Source of the DNA: Candida dubliniensis CD36
Taxonomy: Eukaryota > Ascomycota > Pichiomycetes > Serinales > Debaryomycetaceae
Direction of reading: 5' to 3'
Length of the DNA stretch: 64,000 nucleotides
Assembly (NCBI RefSeq): GCF_000026945.1
Contig: NC_012865.1
Span: forward strand, 806,001-870,000
Positions 1-10,690 of the stretch are shown in pieces; the first letter of the stretch is position 1, and the number at the start of each line of letters is the position of its first letter. The position numbers and the translations under genes were made by a program. The notes beneath the pieces were generated by a model. The model saw nothing but the letters and a program-made list of their open reading frames with translations, made no database searches and was not told the origin of the DNA.

Positions 1-2
1 AT

Positions 3-2912
3 ATGATAAAGACATTGTTCCGAAGAATGTCAAGTAATACCACTATACCAACTCCTAACGGGTCCAATCATTGGACAGCTTCTAAAGTTAGATCTACATT
101 TTTAGATTATTTCAAACAACAGCAACACACTTATGTCCCATCTTCATCAGTTGTTCCTCACAATGACCCAACTTTATTATTTGCCAATGCTGGTATGAAC
201 CAATATAAACCAATTTTTTTGGGTACAGTTGATCCAGCTAGTGATTTTGCCAGTTTGAAAAGAGCTGCTAATTCTCAAAAATGTATTAGAGCTGGTGGTA
301 AACATAATGATTTAGAAGATGTTGGTAGAGATTCTTACCATCATACTTTTTTCGAAATGCTTGGTAATTGGTCATTTGGTGATTATTTCAAAAAAGAGGC
401 CATTGATTATTCATGGGAATTGTTGACCAAAGTTTATGGATTAAAAGAAGATAGATTGTATGTCACTTATTTTGGTGGTGATGAGAAGCAAGGATTAGAA
501 CCAGATTTAGAAGCCAAAAATTTTTGGTTGAAAGTAGGTGTTCCAGAGGATCATATTTTGCCAGGTTCAGTTAAAGATAATTTTTGGGAAATGGGTGATC
601 AAGGTCCATGTGGTCCATGTAGTGAAATTCATTATGATAGAATTGGGGGGAGAAATGCTTCTGATTTGGTCAACATGGATGACCCTAATGTGATTGAGGT
701 TTGGAATGTTGTTTTCATTCAATATAATCGTGAAGCTGATGGGAACTTGCGTACCTTGCCAAACAAACACATTGATACTGGTATGGGATTTGAAAGATTA
801 GTTTCAATTTTACAAAACAAATTTTCAAATTACGATACTGATGTGTTTTTACCAATTTTCGACAAAATCAGAGAAATTACTGGTGTTAGACCATATACAG
901 GAAAGTTTGGTAATGAAGATAAAGATGGTATAGATACTGCTTATAGAGTTATTGCTGATCATGTTAGAACTTTGACATTTGCTATTTGTGATGGTGGTGT
1001 TCCTAACAATGAAGGTAGAGGTTATGTTTTGAGAAGAATTTTGAGAAGAGGTTCTCGTTATGTTCGTAAATATATGAATTACCCAATTGGTGGATTTTTC
1101 CAACAATTAGTCGATGTTGTTATTGAACAAAACAAGGAAATTTTCCCAGAAATCTCCAGTGGTGCCCAAGATTTGAAGGAAATCTTAAACGAAGAAGAAT
1201 TGTCATTTGCAAAGACTTTAGATCGTGGTGAAAAATTGTTTGAACAATATGCTATTATTGCTTCCAAGACTCCAGAACAAACTTTGTCTGGTAAAGATGT
1301 TTGGAGATTGTATGATACCTATGGGTTCCCTGTTGATTTAACAAGATTAATGGCTGAAGAAGCTGGCTTGAAAATTGATGAAGACGGGTTTGAACGTGCT
1401 AAAGAAGAATCTAGAGAAGCCTCAAAGGGGAGTGGTACCAAAGATGGTAAAACTTTAGTCAAGTTAGATGTTCATGCTCTTTCTGAATTGGATCAAAATG
1501 ATACCATTCCTAAGACCAATGATGAATTTAAATATGGTCTTGAAAATGTCAAGGCTAAAGTTGTTGGTATTTATGATGGTTCCAAGTTTGTTGAGTCTAT
1601 AGAAGATCCAAGTATCCAATATGGTATATTGTTGGATAAAACCCCATTTTATGCTGAACAAGGTGGTCAAGAATATGATACTGGTAAATTAGTAATTGAT
1701 GGGAAACTGGAATTCAATGTTGCTAATGTTCAAGTTTATGCTGGTTATGTGTTACACACTGGTAACATTGTTGATGGGAAATTAAATGTTGGTGATGAAA
1801 TCATTGCTACTTATGATGAATTGAGAAGATGGCCAATTAGAAATAACCACACTGGTACTCATATTTTGAACTTTGCCTTGAGAGAAGTTCTTGGTGATGG
1901 TGTTGATCAAAAAGGTTCATTGGTTGCTCCAGAAAAATTAAGATTTGATTTCAGTTATAAACAAGCTGTTACACCTAAAGAATTGGAAAAGATCGAAGCT
2001 ATTTCTAATAAATACATCAAAAACAATGATAAAGTTTACTACAAAGATGTTTCCTTGACAAAAGCTAAAGAAATTAATGGGTTAAGAGCTGTTTTCGGAG
2101 AAACTTATCCTGACCCAGTTAGAGTTGTTTCCATTGGTGTACTGGTTGATGATTTATTAGCTGATCCTACTAATGCCAAATGGCACGAAATTTCTATAGA
2201 ATTTTGTGGGGGCACTCATGTTGCCAAGACTGGTGATATTAAAGATTTAGTGATTGTTGAAGAATCTGGTATTGCTAAAGGTATTAGAAGAATAGTTGCT
2301 GTTACTGGTCATGATGCTCATCATGTTCAAAAAGTTGCTAATGAATTTGAACAAGAAATCGATGCTGCTGCAAGTTTACCATTTGGTGTTGTCAAGGAAT
2401 CTAAATCCAAGGAATTAGGGGTTGCGTTAAAGAAATTATCAATTTCCGTATTGGATAAACAAAGATTAACTGAAAAATTCAACAAATTGGATAAATCAAT
2501 CAAAGATAATTTGAAGGCTAGACAAAAAGAGGAAACCAAAAAGACATTAGATGTAGTTAACAATTGGTTGAATGATAAAGAAAATGTTTCATCATTTTTG
2601 GTTTCTCATGTTCCAATTACTGCTAATGCAAAGGCAATTACTGAAGCTATTAACTTGATCAAAAAGCAAGACAAATCTAAATCAATTTATTTGTTGACCG
2701 GCGAAACCGATAAAGTTGCTCATGGATGTTATGTTAGTGATGAAGCTATTGCCAAGGGAATTAATGCCAATGAGTTAGCTAAGTCTGTATCTGAAAACAT
2801 TGGTGGTAAAGCTGGTGGTAAGGGCAACATTGTTCAAGGTATGGGTGATAAACCAGAAGGTATTAACACTGCTATTGAAGAAGTAACTAAATTATTCAAA
2901 GAGAAATTGTAG
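3..2912 (+). CDS. ALA1: Alanyl-tRNA synthetase, cytosolic and probably mitochondrial
   Basis: This 969-residue class II aminoacyl-tRNA synthetase attaches alanine to tRNA-Ala. The N-terminal catalytic core starts near residue 24 with the family's typical [14 protein letters not shown] stretch. The C-terminal editing domain keeps its zinc ligands: HTGTH at 616-620 and CGGTH at 735-739. The last ~100 residues form the glycine-rich C-Ala domain (GGKAGGKGN). There are two in-frame ATGs, M1 and M9. The residues between them (IKTLFRR) are basic and hydrophobic, like a short mitochondrial presequence, while M9 would give a cytosolic form; dual forms from one ALA1 gene are known in yeasts. Only two bases lie upstream in the window, so further upstream or non-AUG starts cannot be judged. 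CTG codons occur, for example in the DGK-CTG-EFN context near 1705. Confidence 0.96.
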   Translation: MIKTLFRRMSSNTTIPTPNGSNHWTASKVRSTFLDYFKQQQHTYVPSSSVVPHNDPTLLFANAGMNQYKPIFLGTVDPASDFASLKRAANSQKCIRAGGKHNDLEDVGRDSYHHTFFEMLGNWSFGDYFKKEAIDYSWELLTKVYGLKEDRLYVTYFGGDEKQGLEPDLEAKNFWLKVGVPEDHILPGSVKDNFWEMGDQGPCGPCSEIHYDRIGGRNASDLVNMDDPNVIEVWNVVFIQYNREADGNLRTLPNKHIDTGMGFERLVSILQNKFSNYDTDVFLPIFDKIREITGVRPYTGKFGNEDKDGIDTAYRVIADHVRTLTFAICDGGVPNNEGRGYVLRRILRRGSRYVRKYMNYPIGGFFQQLVDVVIEQNKEIFPEISSGAQDLKEILNEEELSFAKTLDRGEKLFEQYAIIASKTPEQTLSGKDVWRLYDTYGFPVDLTRLMAEEAGLKIDEDGFERAKEESREASKGSGTKDGKTLVKLDVHALSELDQNDTIPKTNDEFKYGLENVKAKVVGIYDGSKFVESIEDPSIQYGILLDKTPFYAEQGGQEYDTGKLVIDGKLEFNVANVQVYAGYVLHTGNIVDGKLNVGDEIIATYDELRRWPIRNNHTGTHILNFALREVLGDGVDQKGSLVAPEKLRFDFSYKQAVTPKELEKIEAISNKYIKNNDKVYYKDVSLTKAKEINGLRAVFGETYPDPVRVVSIGVLVDDLLADPTNAKWHEISIEFCGGTHVAKTGDIKDLVIVEESGIAKGIRRIVAVTGHDAHHVQKVANEFEQEIDAAASLPFGVVKESKSKELGVALKKLSISVLDKQRLTEKFNKLDKSIKDNLKARQKEETKKTLDVVNNWLNDKENVSSFLVSHVPITANAKAITEAINLIKKQDKSKSIYLLTGETDKVAHGCYVSDEAIAKGINANELAKSVSENIGGKAGGKGNIVQGMGDKPEGINTAIEEVTKLFKEKL

Positions 2913-3084
2913 AATAAATTGTTTACCAAAGTGACAAGCGATTACAAATATTGTGTATGGAATAGATGATCGTGTATAGAAAAAGAATAAAACCTCCATG
3001 ACTATAACTTGATTCTAATAATGATTAATTTTAACTATTTACAAACAAACAAAAAATAATGGGCGCCAAGGAGACTTACATCAT

Positions 3085-4473
3085 TTAAGCTTTAACCACT
3101 TTACCATCATTTTCTTCTAATTTTTTAATAGCAGAAATACGTTTTTGTAAACCAGATTCTGCTGATTTACTCATTATACCCAACATTAAATTAACTGATC
3201 TAACGGAATCATCATTACATGGAATTGGGTATGTCAACAACGAAGGTTCCATATCGGTATCACATAACCCAATGGTTGGAATACCAGCAGAAATACATTC
3301 TTTAATACAATTTCTATTTTCTACTGGGTTTAACAACACCACTAAATCAGGTTTAATGATTCTATTAGAATTTTTGGTGGTAATTTTTTGATCTTTCATA
3401 TCTACTTCCATTTTAGTTTTGATTTGACCATATTGTTTAGTGACTTCGGTATAATTGGTTATAGTACCTGGAATCCAACGTTTATTAACATAATAACCAT
3501 GAGATCTTTCACTGGCTTTAACTAATGCTTCTTGAATTGATGAATTATTTTTATGAGTACCCACATATAAAACAACCCCACCTTTTTCAACAACTCCTTC
3601 AATCACTTTACATGCTAAAGTCAATTTTTCTAAAGTTTTGTTTAAATCAATAATGTGGACTTTATCATATATACCATAAATGAAAGGTTGCATGCTTGGA
3701 CGGAAAGATGAAGTTGAATGACCCAAATGACATCCCGCAGCCATTAATTTAGCTATGGTGGTATTATCAAATTGTGGTGGGTTATTGATATCACGTTGAG
3801 GTTTATAAACTTGGGTTAAACGAGATCCTATTCTTCCATTTATTCTGGTGTGATTCAATTGTCTAATATATAATTCTTGAGAAGAATAAGGTTTATAATC
3901 AGGAGTAGGTTTTAAATTAGGAAATTGTTCAGTGTATCGAGATGAAGTTGTAGTAGTAGTAGTAGATGTATGATTTGAATCAGATGAAGTGTTTGTTGTA
4001 GCTTTCAATTTTTTGGATACATCATTATCATTACTGATACTATCATTTGATTTGAGCCATGGACGATTAGCTTTTAAATGATCTGGCAAAATCATATTTT
4101 GATTTAAATAATCTCTCAATTCTTCATCTAATTGTTTGATTTTATCTTGAGATAATTTTGATAAATCTTCATTTAATTTGTTTAATCTTTCATTAATCAA
4201 AGTTGTTGGGGTTTTATTTAATGCCGATATCAAAGTTTGACTTTCTTGAGTTAATTCTCTTAATTTTTTCGTTTTTAAAATTGCTTCTTCTTCTCTAGCT
4301 AATGCTTCAGCAATTGCTTGTTCACGTAATTCCTTATGAGATAATGTATGTTCCAAAGGTGGTTCATTTGGGTTGGTTTGGGAATTTTCAGTAGAATAGT
4401 TTCTACTGATATTTCTGAGAACCTGGACACAATACCTTGATGGTGTACTTCTAGTTGTTGCTGATCTTATCAT
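3085..4473 (-). CDS. MRP4: Mitochondrial small-subunit ribosomal protein uS2 (Mrp4)
   Basis: The C-terminal half (about residues 235-450) is a ribosomal S2 domain, recognised from AAGCHLGHSTSSFRPSMQP, YDKVHIIDLNKTLEKL and the region ending GLCDTDMEPSLLTYPIPCND. The protein is 462 residues, longer than bacterial S2. The extra N-terminal half starts with a basic, Ser/Thr/Arg-rich presequence-like segment and then a charged, probably helical region, as expected of a yeast mitochondrial ribosomal protein. A low-complexity Thr/Ser run lies near residues 168-178. The gene converges with ALA1, with about 170 bp between the stop codons. It diverges from the next gene across a short promoter with a long A/T tract near 4520-4550. 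Confidence 0.93.
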   Translation of the reverse strand: MIRSATTRSTPSRYCVQVLRNISRNYSTENSQTNPNEPPLEHTLSHKELREQAIAEALAREEEAILKTKKLRELTQESQTLISALNKTPTTLINERLNKLNEDLSKLSQDKIKQLDEELRDYLNQNMILPDHLKANRPWLKSNDSISNDNDVSKKLKATTNTSSDSNHTSTTTTTTSSRYTEQFPNLKPTPDYKPYSSQELYIRQLNHTRINGRIGSRLTQVYKPQRDINNPPQFDNTTIAKLMAAGCHLGHSTSSFRPSMQPFIYGIYDKVHIIDLNKTLEKLTLACKVIEGVVEKGGVVLYVGTHKNNSSIQEALVKASERSHGYYVNKRWIPGTITNYTEVTKQYGQIKTKMEVDMKDQKITTKNSNRIIKPDLVVLLNPVENRNCIKECISAGIPTIGLCDTDMEPSLLTYPIPCNDDSVRSVNLMLGIMSKSAESGLQKRISAIKKLEENDGKVVKA

Positions 4474-4639
4474 TGCCCCTCAACCTGATTCTTTCTATTG
4501 CAAGACTACTGTTAATATACCAAAAAAAAAATTTTTTTTTTTTTTTTAATCAAACCGCTTTGAAAAATTTTGGTGATTATTCCTAAATAACCAATCGCAC
4601 ACGACTAAAGTTATTTGTTACCACCAACAACCAATCCAT

Positions 4640-5260
4640 TTGACTATATCCCATATGTTAAAGTATTATAATCGATCACTGACGTTCGATGAATTGGTTT
4701 TAAAACTATCTGCATTGAAAGATACAACATGTTATATACTAATTTCTGATCCTGCTCTATATTATTCACACCACTCTAGTGATACTATTAAATTGTCATT
4801 GAAAGGGATCCATAATCTAAGTAATTGTCAATTAATATTGATTGAATCATGGTCAGAAATCAAAGATTTTGTATCCAGTATAGTTGATCGATGTCTTATT
4901 GTGTTTTATGGTATTTTCAAAACGTTTATTGAACTTGGATTGAATGATGATGTAGGAAAGAAGAACGTGTTTTTGCAACATCATCAATTTTGTGGATGGG
5001 AATTGAATAAATTGTTTCATCTTCTTTTACTTAAGCAATCAAAGTATGGAGTAGATGTACTTGTGAACGATTGTATTGGTCAAGATAATGATAATGATGA
5101 TAGTGAACCATTAATTTGGAGTTTACAAATACCTAATGTGAGAGAAAAACTACGTAACGATATAACAACTACTAATCAAGAAGAAAAGATGATCTCGTTG
5201 CGAGTGATATTTATTAAATGGTTTGAAACGACTAATAGAATAGACTATTCAATTGTATAA
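4640..5260 (+). CDS. Uncharacterised 206-residue protein
   Basis: The reading frame is intact and gene-like in codon use, and it starts 166 bp from the divergent MRP4 start. I do not recognise a definite family. It alternates hydrophobic strands and helices (for example CYILISDPALYY and RCLIVFYGIFKTFIEL), with a charged C-terminal third. It has no signal peptide, no convincing transmembrane segment and no obvious catalytic motif. The size and alpha/beta layout recall small Rad51-paralogue-like proteins such as the Shu-complex subunits Csm2 and Psy3, but no Walker A motif is visible and the resemblance is weak. An alternative start is M6. It converges with SBA1, leaving only about 26 bp between the stop codons. 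Confidence 0.72.
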   Translation: MTISHMLKYYNRSLTFDELVLKLSALKDTTCYILISDPALYYSHHSSDTIKLSLKGIHNLSNCQLILIESWSEIKDFVSSIVDRCLIVFYGIFKTFIELGLNDDVGKKNVFLQHHQFCGWELNKLFHLLLLKQSKYGVDVLVNDCIGQDNDNDDSEPLIWSLQIPNVREKLRNDITTTNQEEKMISLRVIFIKWFETTNRIDYSIV

Positions 5261-5286
5261 TTTTTGTATTTCTTTGTTACCTAAGA

Positions 5287-5913
5287 TTATTCTTTTTTTG
5301 TAGCATTGGTGTTTGATTCTGCTTCTTCTTCTGTTTCTTCCTCTTCGCCACCTTCTTCACCAGCAGGATTAGCAGCACCACCGGCTTGGCCTAATTGAGA
5401 AGCCAATGCACTAAGATCAGCAGCACCGGGACCACCACTTCCGCCCATGCCGCCCATGCCGCTCAACATTTGTGAGAAATCCATGGCTCCACCAGGTCCA
5501 CCAAAATCATTTGGATCATCTTTAACTTCATTTTGTTCATCTTCATCCACCCATTTATCAAAATCAGTTTTAATATAATGATATTTCAATTTTTCTTTAG
5601 TTAAACGTGGCCAATATTCTTCTTGTTTGTCTTTTTTACGAAGAATCATAAAAATATGAGATCCATTTTCAGTATTTATTTTTGATTGATCAGGATCTAT
5701 TTCTTTGAAAAAGTCAATGTGTAAATGATAATCAATTGATGAATAAACAGAATCATTAGATTTAGAATCAATGGTTAAATGATCATTTTTCAAATCTATT
5801 TTCAAATCAACTGGATCAGATATAGCAATGGTTAAATAAATGATATTTTTGGCAGCGTCATCTTCAGAGGAACGTTGAGCCCATAATACAGTTGGAGTTT
5901 GAGTTGTAGACAT
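5287..5913 (-). CDS. SBA1: p23/Sba1-type Hsp90 co-chaperone
   Basis: Residues 1 to about 115 form a CS (p23) beta-sandwich domain starting TPTVLWAQRSS, close to the p23 consensus for Hsp90 binding, and continuing through LTIAISDP, IDYHLHIDFFKEI and YWPRLTKEK. The signature WPRLTKEK and the following FDKWVDEDE are diagnostic for p23. After the fold comes a Gly/Met-rich linker (MGGMGGSGG) and then an acidic Glu-rich tail, both typical of fungal Sba1. Length (208 residues) fits the family. The protein stabilises the ATP-bound Hsp90-client complex in the cytosol and nucleus. Confidence 0.95.
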   Translation of the reverse strand: MSTTQTPTVLWAQRSSEDDAAKNIIYLTIAISDPVDLKIDLKNDHLTIDSKSNDSVYSSIDYHLHIDFFKEIDPDQSKINTENGSHIFMILRKKDKQEEYWPRLTKEKLKYHYIKTDFDKWVDEDEQNEVKDDPNDFGGPGGAMDFSQMLSGMGGMGGSGGPGAADLSALASQLGQAGGAANPAGEEGGEEEETEEEAESNTNATKKE

Positions 5914-6375
5914 AATAAATTGTAACTTGTTCGATGATATTTCTATTCCAAAAAGAAAGCCTTCAATTGAATATTATTAAAATGGAAAAGACAAAGAAAA
6001 AGAAAAGGATCAATTGTCAAGTAATTTGAAGGTTGATTGGAAAGAAGGAAAAAGATAATATTATATAAAATGGGCGGGAGAAATTTCGCACAAACTGTTG
6101 TGTGCAATTCCATATATGCGCCGCCAACTAATAAGAAGAGAAAAATGGAGATTCAATCTTGAACTCGCACGAACAAAAAAAAAAAAAAAACCTTCTCGAA
6201 AGTTCCACTAAAAAAAAGCCTGCATGTAGTAATTCTATACCACCACCACCACCACCAACACATTATCAATATCTACGGATCTTGTTAATAGCAATACTAC
6301 CAGCCTATGGCAATCCAAACATCACAATAATTAATATTTACATTATTTTCTTTTTTGTTTATATAAACTATATTC
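5914..6375. other. Intergenic: SBA1 upstream / SHM2 downstream
   Basis: These 460 bp hold the SBA1 upstream region and the SHM2 3' flank. An A-rich tract lies at about 6175-6190, with a CACCAC microsatellite at 6241-6257. A short reading frame starting at 6159 is made of low-complexity Lys and Pro runs and overlaps the SHM2 3' end, so I do not regard it as a gene. A TATA-like TATTATATAAAATG lies at 6057-6070, about 150 bp upstream of the SBA1 start. Confidence 0.6.
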
Positions 6376-7788
6376 TTATACTGCTAATGGGAAAGAGCCA
6401 GCCCATTGGTAAATTTCATCTCTGACAGCTTTAAGTTTTTCCAGATCACCAGAAACAGCATTTTTGAAATCTTTCAATTTATTAGCATCTTTTGGTAATT
6501 GTGATTGTACTTCTTTAGCATAATTGACAGCAAAATCAATATAGCTAACGATTTTCTTGAAATCTTCTTCACCTAATCCTCTTGTAGTCATAGCTGGAGC
6601 ACCAATTCTAACCCCACCTGGGACTAAAGCTGATTTATCTCCAGGAATAGAGTTTTTGTTCAAAGCAATATTGATTTTTTCACAAACTGTTTCAACTCTA
6701 GCACCATCAATTTGTTTATCTTTCAAAGAAACTAATACCATATGAGAATCAGTACCATCAGAAACCAATTTATAACCTTTATTTTTGAATTCAGATTCTA
6801 AAGCTTTAGCATTCTTCAAAACTTGTTCTTGATATTCTTTGAATTCTGGAGTGTTAGCTTGTTTCAAAGCAGTAGCCAAGGCAGCAATGGTATGGTTATG
6901 TGGACCACCTTGATGACCAGGGAAAACTGAGAAATTAATTGGGTTTTCTAAATCATACAAGATTTCTTGACCAGTCTTTGGATTGATTGATCTGATACCT
7001 CTTCTAAAGAAGATCATGGCACCTCTTGGACCTCTCAATGATTTATGAGTAGTGGTGGTGACGATATCAGCATATTCAAATGGTGATGGGATAACACCAG
7101 CTGCAATTAAACCGGAAATATGGGCCATATCGACAACAAGGTAAGCACCGACTTTATCAGCAATTTCTCTCATTCTTTTGTAGTCAATCAATCTACAATA
7201 AGCAGAAGTACCAGCGACTAAAACTTTTGGTCTGAACAAGACAGCAGTTTTTTCCAACATATCGTAATCGATTAATCCAGTTTCTAAATCAACTCTGTAA
7301 GGCATGGTTTCAAAATAAGTGGAAACAGCAGAAATCTTTCTTGAATCAGTTTGATAACCATGAGATAAATGACCACCATGAGGTAAATCCAATCCCATTA
7401 ATCTTTCATGTGGTTTCATAATGGCTTGATAAACTTGTAAATTAGCTGGAGATCCACTCAAAGTTTGGACATTAACTCCCCATTTATCTGGAGTTAAACC
7501 AAAAGCTTTCAAAGCTCTTTCTTGACACAAGATTTCCATTCTATCAATATGTTCATTACCACCATAATATCTAGCTCCAGGGTAACCTTCAGAGTATTTG
7601 TTACACATTGGAGTTCCCAAGGCATCGAAAACAGCAGTTGTAGTGAAATTTTCTGAAGCAATTAAAACGATGGAATGTTGTTGTCTATCAATTTCATCTT
7701 TAATGATTTGATCAACTTCAGGATCAGTTTCTTTCAAATGACCTTCAGTCAATTGTCTATGAGATTCAGATAAAGCGTAAGGGGACAT
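6376..7788 (-). CDS. SHM2: Cytosolic serine hydroxymethyltransferase
   Basis: This 470-residue PLP enzyme converts serine and tetrahydrofolate to glycine and 5,10-methylene-tetrahydrofolate, feeding one-carbon metabolism. The active-site lysine is K249 in [14 protein letters not shown]. Other family marks are [17 protein letters not shown] near residue 66, the [13 protein letters not shown] segment and [14 protein letters not shown]. There is no N-terminal targeting sequence, since it starts directly [13 protein letters not shown], which marks it as the cytosolic (SHM2) rather than mitochondrial (SHM1) form. A TGACTC element lies upstream at 8093-8098. Confidence 0.96.
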   Translation of the reverse strand: MSPYALSESHRQLTEGHLKETDPEVDQIIKDEIDRQQHSIVLIASENFTTTAVFDALGTPMCNKYSEGYPGARYYGGNEHIDRMEILCQERALKAFGLTPDKWGVNVQTLSGSPANLQVYQAIMKPHERLMGLDLPHGGHLSHGYQTDSRKISAVSTYFETMPYRVDLETGLIDYDMLEKTAVLFRPKVLVAGTSAYCRLIDYKRMREIADKVGAYLVVDMAHISGLIAAGVIPSPFEYADIVTTTTHKSLRGPRGAMIFFRRGIRSINPKTGQEILYDLENPINFSVFPGHQGGPHNHTIAALATALKQANTPEFKEYQEQVLKNAKALESEFKNKGYKLVSDGTDSHMVLVSLKDKQIDGARVETVCEKINIALNKNSIPGDKSALVPGGVRIGAPAMTTRGLGEEDFKKIVSYIDFAVNYAKEVQSQLPKDANKLKDFKNAVSGDLEKLKAVRDEIYQWAGSFPLAV

Positions 7789-9012
7789 AATTAATGGATA
7801 AGTGAGTTGGATTAAAAAAAAAAAAAAAAAAAAAAAATAAACGATTAATAAAAACTGAAAAATTCTAAATGTAACAATTATCGTTAATTTATATATTAAT
7901 TTTTTTTGTTGAGTAAAAGAAGGGGGAAGTTAAAAAAGAAGAACGAGATGATGAAAAATCTCAGGATTTAGAAATGAGAGAGACAGAAAGGACATCATTA
8001 TTATTGTGTGTAGTGTCCATGTGTATGTTGATGATTATGATGAGAAAGAAGAAGTTAAAAAAAGAAAAGAATTGCGGTACTAAATTTGGTCGGAGTCAAG
8101 AAAAAAGAAAGAATCTATTACTATGGATGTCTTGATTGATCACCACCGTTACAGGATCTCTGAGAAACAAAAGAAAAAATTAGGGCGTATTTGGATGGTT
8201 TTGCAACACCCAATAATCTTCTCTATAACATAATCATATCATGAATATTTGTTTCAAACTCATAAGGCAATCATCATTAGCAAGACATTAACAATGGTAA
8301 GACATTACTTGATAGGTTGAAGAATAGAGGTAAAATTGCAGCAACTGTTCACCAAGTCCCATTCAAGTTTTGGTTGTTCTTTTCTGTAGTTGTTCACATT
8401 TCAAATATAATGTAATGTCATTGTTTCTAATGTTATCTTACTGGTCATATACAACAACACTATATTACTTTAACAGGATTGTTTGTAATAGTAATTTCAG
8501 GACTGTTTTGAAGTGAAAACAAAATATGTAGATCACTACAATTACTGCATTATTATTCCCCGATTATGTGAATTGGGAAGCAGTTCGTATTTTTGAGATC
8601 CTTCTACTGTCAGTATGAGGTTTCATGTGATTTTTTTTACCAAAACTGTTCCAAAAAAAAAAAAGGAACCCTTTTCAATAGCCAAGAAGAATCGATGGCT
8701 TTACTACAAATATAATTCGATAACGTATTCTTATGATGGATTCAGTTTATATTCAATGCTATACAGACAAAAAAAAAAAATGATTAAAAACAACAAAAGG
8801 CAAAGCTAAAAAAAAAAAACCACTAGTAATTCGCCCCTATATGATCGCCATATACTAGCTGTTTCTATCTCTGGTAGTTTTTCCATGTAACTTGTAAATA
8901 CTTCTTCTTTTCAGTTGTTTCTCTGTTCAAATTAATAATAATACTTGAATGTCCAAAGTTTATTTATATGCTTATTTGCTTATTTTGGTTTTTTATTCAT
9001 TCATTCATTCAT
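7789..9012. other. Intergenic: SHM2 upstream region
   Basis: This is 1.2 kb of non-coding DNA upstream of SHM2 and downstream of ORM1. It holds a long poly(A) run at 7816-7837, next to the SHM2 start, a TGACTC site, and further A-tracts near 8650, 8770 and 8808. A tetranucleotide ATTC repeat at 8996-9014 abuts the ORM1 stop. A 64-codon frame at 8615-8809 consists mostly of A-tract lysines and is not convincing. Confidence 0.6.
8093..8098 (-). promoter_or_regulatory. Candidate Gcn4/Bas1 site (TGACTC) upstream of SHM2
   Basis: The minus strand reads TGACTC about 305 bp upstream of the SHM2 start codon. This is the core recognised by Gcn4 and Bas1 in Saccharomyces, where SHM2 and the glycine-cleavage and purine genes are controlled by Bas1/Pho2. 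A single 6-mer can occur by chance; position and target gene make it plausible. Confidence 0.4.
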
Positions 9013-9804
9013 TCAAAATAACGTCACTCTTAATCTATGAGCAAAAGCTAATTTAGGAACAACCACACAAAGACAACTAAGTCCATTTAATATGAACAAA
9101 TTCAAATTATAACTTGAATAATGAGTACTAATTAAAAACAATCCAATAGGAACCAACATCAAAAATTTTTTCGATGGAGTATATTGATCACCATTATCAA
9201 TTTGTTCCCACATGGTTAAATTATCATAGGCCCCACTATTAAATTCAAATGGAGTTCCTTTAACTTGATGAAACATAATATATGAACCAATATTATAAGT
9301 CAAATTAGTTAAAGTCCATTTCCAATCATTATTTAAAACACTAATAAAATTGAAAATCATTTTCACTAATATAATAATGACAACATGAATCACCCATGCA
9401 CCTTTTTGATGAACCCAATTGGCATTAACATTAGGATTCAATGCTTGATCGATTTTCGTGTCTAAAGTATCTGGTTCCAAATGTTGGATCAATGAAGATG
9501 ATCTCCGTTGTCTAGTTATTGAATGTGCTGGTTGATGATGAGATGGAGTTGGAGTCAAGGCATTCGCACTATTGCTATTGCTTCTATTACGAGAAGGTGA
9601 ATTGGAACTACCTATACTACTACCTCTTCTATGAGAAGGCAGTGGGGTTGGAATAGGTGTAGTAAGGTGATCTTCAGCTATAGATGTTGATGTTGAAGCT
9701 GATGCTGATGTTGACGATGAAAATGGTGGTTGAGGTGGAGCAGTCACGGTTATATTATCGGGTGTCAAATGTTCAATTTTTGAATTAGGTGAAACGTCAG
9801 TCAT
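9013..9804 (-). CDS. ORM1: ORMDL-family regulator of sphingolipid synthesis
   Basis: Residues about 125-263 form an ORMDL domain, recognised from NANWVHQKGAWVIHVVIIIL, NDWKWTLTNLTYNIGSYIMFH, VKGTPFEFNSGAYDNLTMWEQID and GDQYTPSKKFLMLVPIGLFL. ORMDL proteins sit in the ER membrane and hold back serine palmitoyltransferase. The ~120-residue N-terminal extension is Ser/Thr-rich with basic-Ser clusters (RRGSSIGSSNS and RQRRSSSLIQ), the type of site phosphorylated by Ypk1 to relieve inhibition in yeast. At 263 residues it is somewhat longer than Saccharomyces Orm1/2 because of this extension. Confidence 0.94.
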   Translation of the reverse strand: MTDVSPNSKIEHLTPDNITVTAPPQPPFSSSTSASASTSTSIAEDHLTTPIPTPLPSHRRGSSIGSSNSPSRNRSNSNSANALTPTPSHHQPAHSITRQRRSSSLIQHLEPDTLDTKIDQALNPNVNANWVHQKGAWVIHVVIIILVKMIFNFISVLNNDWKWTLTNLTYNIGSYIMFHQVKGTPFEFNSGAYDNLTMWEQIDNGDQYTPSKKFLMLVPIGLFLISTHYSSYNLNLFILNGLSCLCVVVPKLAFAHRLRVTLF

Positions 9805-10690
9805 TATTAATTAAAGTTGAAGGAAGTGGAGGTGGGTGGGTGGGTGGGTGGATTAATTAAAGATTAAGATTAAATTAGGCCTAATATATCAATCAATAAG
9901 ATATTGATTAGTGATGGTATAACAGACAAGAAGAAAGTAGATGGATAAATAAATACTTGGGGACTAGGAATGGGGACAGGCAGGAGGGGGAAGAAGAAGA
10001 CTATATATTTTAAAATGACAACAAAAAAACAAAGAAATATGTTTTGAGGAAGGCAAAAAAAAAAAAAAAAAGAAAAAAAAAAGTGTTAAGATTTTTTTTT
10101 TTTCCCTCTCTTGTTTTGTTTTGTTTTGTCTTGTCTTGTCTTTTCTCAGGGCAAAAATACAAACAAAAACAATTCAAAAAAAGAACTCAAGAGACCATCA
10201 ATACAAGTTTAACTAGTCGGTTGTGTTTATATTGTAAGATTAATGATTGATAATGGTCTTTAATTATACCCTTAACTTAGTAAAAATATTGGGTACTATC
10301 AAATTAAGTGTGAAAACTTGAATTTGAAAAATTAAACGATAAAAAATTAATGACCCGTCCCCCCCCCCACCTCTCTCCCTCACTCCAAATTACAATAGAT
10401 TAATGTTGATGATGATGTTGTTGTTGTTTATTTAACGATGATTTGATTGATATGTTTTTCATATCTTTCTTTCTTTTTTATTTTTTGTGTACATTTTGTG
10501 ATATATAATATCAAATGTGAGATCATCGTTTCCGCATCTTGGTCGTATAGTCGCCCCCACCATCATCACCACCACCAGCAAATATCTGACAGTTTCTTTC
10601 CTGTCGTCACAACAACAGAGATGAATAATGAACATCGGAATTGGATATATATATATACTATAAGACTGATTAACTAACTAAACATTTACT
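9805..10690. other. Intergenic: ORM1 upstream region
   Basis: About 890 bp without a convincing gene. It contains a GGTG microsatellite (9828-9850), A-tracts around 10054-10082, TTTTG/TCTTG repeats (10111-10145), a run of nine C at about 10361 and a CAC run near 10559. Short frames at 10044-10250 and 10447-10677 are built from these repeats. Confidence 0.55.

Noticed and set aside
10044..10677. Two short plus-strand frames
   Set aside because: Composed of A/T tracts and CAC repeats; no family resemblance.
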